From NCBI GenBank assembly GCA_964364855.1, contig CAYINU010000030.1, forward strand, positions 1-18,577: 18,577 nucleotides of DNA, read 5' to 3'. The notes below the pieces were generated by a model. It had not been told where the DNA came from, did no database searches, and was given only the letters and a program-made list of their open reading frames with translations. Source of the stretch: CAYINU01 sp964364855 (GTDB lineage Bacteria > Margulisbacteria > Marinamargulisbacteria > CAYINU01). This document shows, piece after piece, positions 15,571 through 18,577 of the stretch (the stretch's first letter is position 1; every line of letters starts with the position of its first letter). The position numbers were made by a program, and so were the translations under genes.

Positions 15571-17961
15571 ATGATGCGATTTAGATGTTCATTGCACGCC
15601 TTGATGGGCCTGGCATTACTGTCACAGGCCAGCTACGCCACTGACCTTTATACTACCGTAAAAGGCGGTATCGGCATTCAAAACATGAGTATGGGTGTGA
15701 CGGGGGTGTCTTATGCACTCGACGGGTCTGCTTTGTACTACAATCCGGCCGGGCTAAGTACGCCAGGCGGATCTGCCCGCTACGAAATGCTGGACCTCAA
15801 CAGTGCCCTTTATCCGCAGTATGGGGCAACGCTGCTGTATTTTAGTCCTTTCGGCATTGCCCAATGGAACCGCAGGTTTGCCTCAGGGTCTTCGTTTCAG
15901 GTCACCGGATTCGGTTTTGGCCGCCCGGGAAACAGCGGCGTGAGTTGGGGCGTAAATGTGAAACAAATCACCGGAACCGAGAGCGGTAGTGCGGTTACTG
16001 GGTGGAGTTCCGATCTGGGTTTGGTAACGCGGTTTACCCGCAACCTGCAAGTCGGGATTTTGGCCCAGGATATTTTTAAAGATATCCAAGCCCTTCCCTC
16101 CACATTCAGGGCCGGATTCACTGTTTTTAACGATCCGCGCACCATGGCGTTTACGACCGAGTGGGAATTTGCCAAAAACCCTGACGCCCGTATTATTACC
16201 CACTACGGCGCAGAATACGAGGTCGGTGATGGCCTGACCCTGCGGGGCGGTTATTTTGATCAAAATATCACCGGCGGGGCCAAAGTTGCCCTGGGTTTTT
16301 TTGATGTCGAATACGGCGTGATTTCAGATACCCGCACGGGCGGTCAAACGGTGTATATGCTCGGCTTCAAGGTGGGGAAAGGTCCCGCACGAAGCCATTA
16401 CGGTCAGTACGCCATTCACCGTGACAAAGGCTACGCCTCTTTTGATGTCGGGTCTGGACTCGTTGAAGGCAAATCGGAAATAAGTCTCCTGGGCGGCGTT
16501 AAGGTCGGCAGCAATGATCTACTGACCGCTATCCACACCGTCAACAAAGACCCCTCTGTCCAAGGCTATGTTGTTCGCATCGGCCGCTTGGGTGGGTCCA
16601 TGGCGACGATTGCCCTGGTCCAGGAATTGCGCCAAGAGCTTGAAAAGGCCCGCAACAATGGCAAAAAAGTCATTGCCTACCTGGAAGACTGGGCCAGCTT
16701 GCCAGAGTATTATCTGGCTTCCGCCGCCGACACCATTGTGATGCCCAGCCTGGGCACTCTAAGTCATATGGGCCTGGAACTGGAAATCCAAAAATCGCAA
16801 CGGTTCTTGGAAAAATTCGGCATCCAAAGCTTGGTGATCGCCAGCGGGCGTTACAAGGGTAGTTTGAGTCCGGAATCAGGGCCCATGACAGCCGAGGCCA
16901 AACAACTCTACCGAGATTTGATTCAGAACCTGTATCAGCAAGTGGTGACGGACGTGCAAACCAAACGCAAGCTCAACTGGGAAACCATTGCGACGGTATT
17001 TGACGGGCGTCTCATCACTGCCACCGAGGCCAAGGAGTGGGGGCTGGTGGACAAGTTGGGGTATTGGGACACGGTCACGGATCTGATCAAGGAAAAAGAC
17101 CAGGAAAAAGCCCCCTTACAGGACCTGGCCGAGAGGCTGCCGCCACCTCCGGATACGTTTTTGATCGCACCACCGCAAATTGCCGTGATTGAAATTGACG
17201 GGGCGATATCCCAAGGCAGCAGTCTCTCGGATGTATTAACCGGAGGTAAAAACACGGGCGCCTCTGATATTGCCCAGGTCGTCGAGGACATCAAAGACAA
17301 CACCGCCGTCCGTGGCGTCATCGTCCGGGTCAATAGCCCAGGCGGTACGCTTTTGGGATCTGATGAAATCTATCAATCGCTACAAAAATTAAAAGCCGCC
17401 GGCAAACCCGTCTATACCTCGATGGGCAACGTGGCCGCGTCGGGGGGATATTACGTGGGCATGGGCTCTGACAAGATCTTTGCCAATGCCGGTACACTCA
17501 CTGGCAGTATCGGCGTGATTCAAACGCTCTATTCCAAAGATAGCCTCAACCAGATACTTGGTATCGAATATGATCGCATCCAAACCGGTCCCTACATGGG
17601 GCTATTCTCACCGAACAAGCCCATTACCGCTGACGAGACAAAAATGATCGAAAAGGCGCAGCACAACAGCTACGAAACCTTTGTCCAAAAAGTGATGGAA
17701 AGCCGCAAACTCACCCGCACCGAAGCCGACCATGTGGCACAGGGACAAGTCTTTACCGGCCAGCAGGCAGTGGACTTAAAATTGGTCGACAAAGTCGGGA
17801 ACTTCTACGACGCGGTGGACGATATGGCTCGCAAAATCAACCTGACCATGGATCCGCAGGTCGTCTTTTACCGCCCCGCACCAAAATACACGTTCAATCC
17901 GCCGGCCAGCGGTGGGTGGGACTATATTTTTCGGTTTTTGCCCTTTCTAAAGCCCGATTAA
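15571..17961 (+). CDS. sppA: outer-membrane-barrel-like domain fused to tandem signal peptide peptidase SppA
   Basis: 796 residues. A signal peptide (M1 to about A23) is followed by a beta-rich region to about residue 285 with the FadL/PorV/UPF0164-type motif ALDGSALYYNPAGLS (49-63) and alternating aromatic strands. From about 290 to 780 comes a complete tandem (67K-type) SppA: the N-half ends with the catalytic Lys429 in GRYKGSLSP, and the C-half has the nucleophile Ser624 in GNVAASGGYY, with VRVNSPGG (585-592) and the GTLTGSIGVI block (641-650). Lys and Ser are 195 residues apart; in E. coli SppA Lys209 and Ser409 are 200 apart, so a composite active site is preserved. SppA normally is anchored in the inner membrane by one helix and degrades cleaved signal peptides; here a barrel takes the place of that helix, suggesting an outer-membrane protease. 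Start ATG 15571 has AAGGA five bases upstream. The C-terminus (FRFLPFLKP) ends near a small hairpin. Confidence 0.9.
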   Translation: MMRFRCSLHALMGLALLSQASYATDLYTTVKGGIGIQNMSMGVTGVSYALDGSALYYNPAGLSTPGGSARYEMLDLNSALYPQYGATLLYFSPFGIAQWNRRFASGSSFQVTGFGFGRPGNSGVSWGVNVKQITGTESGSAVTGWSSDLGLVTRFTRNLQVGILAQDIFKDIQALPSTFRAGFTVFNDPRTMAFTTEWEFAKNPDARIITHYGAEYEVGDGLTLRGGYFDQNITGGAKVALGFFDVEYGVISDTRTGGQTVYMLGFKVGKGPARSHYGQYAIHRDKGYASFDVGSGLVEGKSEISLLGGVKVGSNDLLTAIHTVNKDPSVQGYVVRIGRLGGSMATIALVQELRQELEKARNNGKKVIAYLEDWASLPEYYLASAADTIVMPSLGTLSHMGLELEIQKSQRFLEKFGIQSLVIASGRYKGSLSPESGPMTAEAKQLYRDLIQNLYQQVVTDVQTKRKLNWETIATVFDGRLITATEAKEWGLVDKLGYWDTVTDLIKEKDQEKAPLQDLAERLPPPPDTFLIAPPQIAVIEIDGAISQGSSLSDVLTGGKNTGASDIAQVVEDIKDNTAVRGVIVRVNSPGGTLLGSDEIYQSLQKLKAAGKPVYTSMGNVAASGGYYVGMGSDKIFANAGTLTGSIGVIQTLYSKDSLNQILGIEYDRIQTGPYMGLFSPNKPITADETKMIEKAQHNSYETFVQKVMESRKLTRTEADHVAQGQVFTGQQAVDLKLVDKVGNFYDAVDDMARKINLTMDPQVVFYRPAPKYTFNPPASGGWDYIFRFLPFLKPD

Positions 17962-17968
17962 CGGGCTT
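17950..17968. repeat. perfect 7-bp inverted repeat around the sppA stop codon
   Basis: AAGCCCG (17950-17956) and CGGGCTT (17962-17968) enclose a 5-nt loop that contains the sppA TAA. No T run follows on the plus strand, so it is not a classical terminator by itself; it could shield the mRNA 3' end or act together with the larger hairpin downstream. Confidence 0.5.
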
Positions 17969-18088
17969 AGGGCATGTCCTCATTTGCATCTACGGTGTTA
18001 AGTGTCAGTCAAAAAAATCCTCATTTACGGCAAGTAAATTCCGGTTTTTTTGCTGCCACTTGCCTTGCATCTATCAAATGACGCCCTA
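17968..18088. mobile_element. 117-bp TA-flanked imperfect inverted-repeat element (MITE-like)
   Basis: Reading inwards from each end, the left arm (from 17970) and the reverse complement of the right arm (from 18086) share, in the same order, GGGC, TCATTTG, AAGTG, CAG, a run of seven A and CC, about 50 bp of imperfect terminal repeat. The dinucleotide TA borders both ends (17968-17969 and 18087-18088), as produced by IS630/Tc1-mariner-type transposition. There is no reading frame inside. It fills the whole gap between two convergent genes. It could instead be only a large bidirectional terminator; homologous copies elsewhere would decide. Confidence 0.42.
18001..18060. terminator. bidirectional intrinsic terminator hairpin between convergent genes
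   Basis: ATTTAC (18023-18028) pairs with GTAAAT (18034-18039) round a GGCAA loop. After a 3x3 internal loop the stem continues through TC/GG (one G-U) and A7 (18011-18017) with T7 (18045-18051). It then extends by CAG/CTG and AGTG/CACT to 18001 and 18060. The A run on one side and the T run on the other give a U tract in both directions, which suits ending sppA on the plus strand and the small exported gene on the minus strand. Confidence 0.6.
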
Positions 18089-18403
18089 GTGGCCGGTATA
18101 AAATTCTTTCGGTGTCACGGTAATGACACCGCGTTGAATGTCTCCCGCCTTCGCAAATACGTGGTCCAACTGGCTGCTAGAACTCCGGGATGCCATTTCT
18201 CGAACGTAAAAATCATCAGGTAATCCACCCAGCTGCCGCGACGCGTCGAAGGGGCGCGCTGCGCGATCAGACCCTTCGGAAATCACCCGGCGGGAGACGA
18301 CTTCGTCTCGCGAGATGATGATGGCATCATCTAGGGACACAAAGGCCATTGCCGGAACCGTCATCAGAACCATTGCCGCCAAAATTCCGAATTGCTTCCA
18401 CAT
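18086..18403 (-). CDS. small exported protein of unknown function
   Basis: 105 residues with a typical signal peptide (MWKQFGILAAMVLMTVPAMA, then FVS). The mature part of about 85 residues is charged and contains no Cys, no membrane helix and no domain I recognise; it has acidic/Ser/Arg-rich stretches (ISRDEVVSRRVISEGSDRAARP, residues 30-51; MASRSSSSQ, residues 70-78) and ends KEFYTGH. The start is ATG at 18403 with a strong ribosome-binding site (GGAGGGG) three to four bases upstream, which supports it as a real gene. Its TAG stop (18086-18088) uses the TA that borders the inverted-repeat element, so the original 3' end may have been altered by that element. It converges on sppA. Location is probably periplasm or outside; nothing in the sequence names a partner. 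Confidence 0.68.
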   Translation of the reverse strand: MWKQFGILAAMVLMTVPAMAFVSLDDAIIISRDEVVSRRVISEGSDRAARPFDASRQLGGLPDDFYVREMASRSSSSQLDHVFAKAGDIQRGVITVTPKEFYTGH

Positions 18404-18577
18404 TTTCCCCTCCGCTTTGCGTGTTTTCCTAGACTGAAGGTTTCCTCTTGGAAGGCAATAAGAGCAGCGTTAGATCCGGGTGAGAATGCATCTATTTTTT
18501 TTGATGTATTTGAGGAGTGCTGATGAGAATTGGCGGGTTGTGATCCCGATGAATTTGAGATACCGTATAAGGTCAAA
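18404..18577 (-). other. right-edge stretch upstream of the small exported gene; no convincing gene
   Basis: One minus-strand frame is open from the window edge to 18364 and overlaps the small exported gene by 40 nt. Its product is Ser/Asn/His-rich (for example SSGSQPANSHQHSSN) and matches nothing I know. It could be the tail of a gene that begins outside the window, but the long overlap and the composition make this weak. I see no good -10/-35 pair for the exported gene here. Confidence 0.2.

Noticed and set aside
18364..18576. 70-codon minus-strand frame at the right edge
   Set aside because: It overlaps the small exported gene by 40 nt in another frame, has low-complexity Ser/Asn composition and no usable start in view; it is described only as an edge stretch.
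1..18577. CRISPR array, tRNA or rRNA gene, integrase or attachment site
   Set aside because: I found no regularly spaced direct repeats, no cloverleaf or rRNA-like sequence and no recombinase gene in the window.

Overview
The window is about 18.6 kb of gene-dense DNA of moderate GC content from a bacterium with an outer membrane. Three exported proteins carry signal peptides, two of them begin with an outer-membrane-barrel-like domain, and the window also encodes an SppA protease and FliK/FlhB-type secretion parts. The phylum cannot be fixed from the sequence. The mix of a 180-kDa-type NAD-glutamate dehydrogenase, SLH domains on a barrel protein, a FlgD-like C-terminal domain and an orphan FliK/FlhB pair would suit an uncultured diderm lineage, but this is inference.

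Layout. The left edge (1-1197, + strand) is the 3' part of an AAA-ATPase-like/PD-(D/E)XK protein gene. It meets, almost end to end, a long minus-strand run that reads leftwards from 13280: yebC, a large repeat protein with a FlgD-like C-terminus, a barrel/Ig/SLH envelope protein, NAD-glutamate dehydrogenase, a FliK-like protein and a small FlhB C-terminal-domain protein. The first four genes are spaced 19 nt, overlap by 1 nt, and overlap by 13 nt, so they look like one translationally coupled operon. The FliK/FlhB-like pair follows after a 65-nt gap that may hold its own promoter.

The minus-strand run starts from a well-formed sigma70-type promoter. It overlaps, head to head, a promoter for a plus-strand run (13377-17961): a glycerol-kinase-like FGGY protein that has lost its catalytic and nucleotide-binding residues, tsaB (tRNA t6A synthesis), and a fusion of an outer-membrane-barrel-like domain to a tandem SppA peptidase.

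The right end has a 117-bp imperfect inverted-repeat element flanked by TA, with a hairpin at its centre that can serve as a bidirectional terminator, then a small exported protein of unknown function on the minus strand.

Most unusual: the apparent FGGY pseudokinase beside tsaB, the barrel-SppA fusion, and the TA-flanked inverted-repeat element that abuts the stop codon of the last gene.
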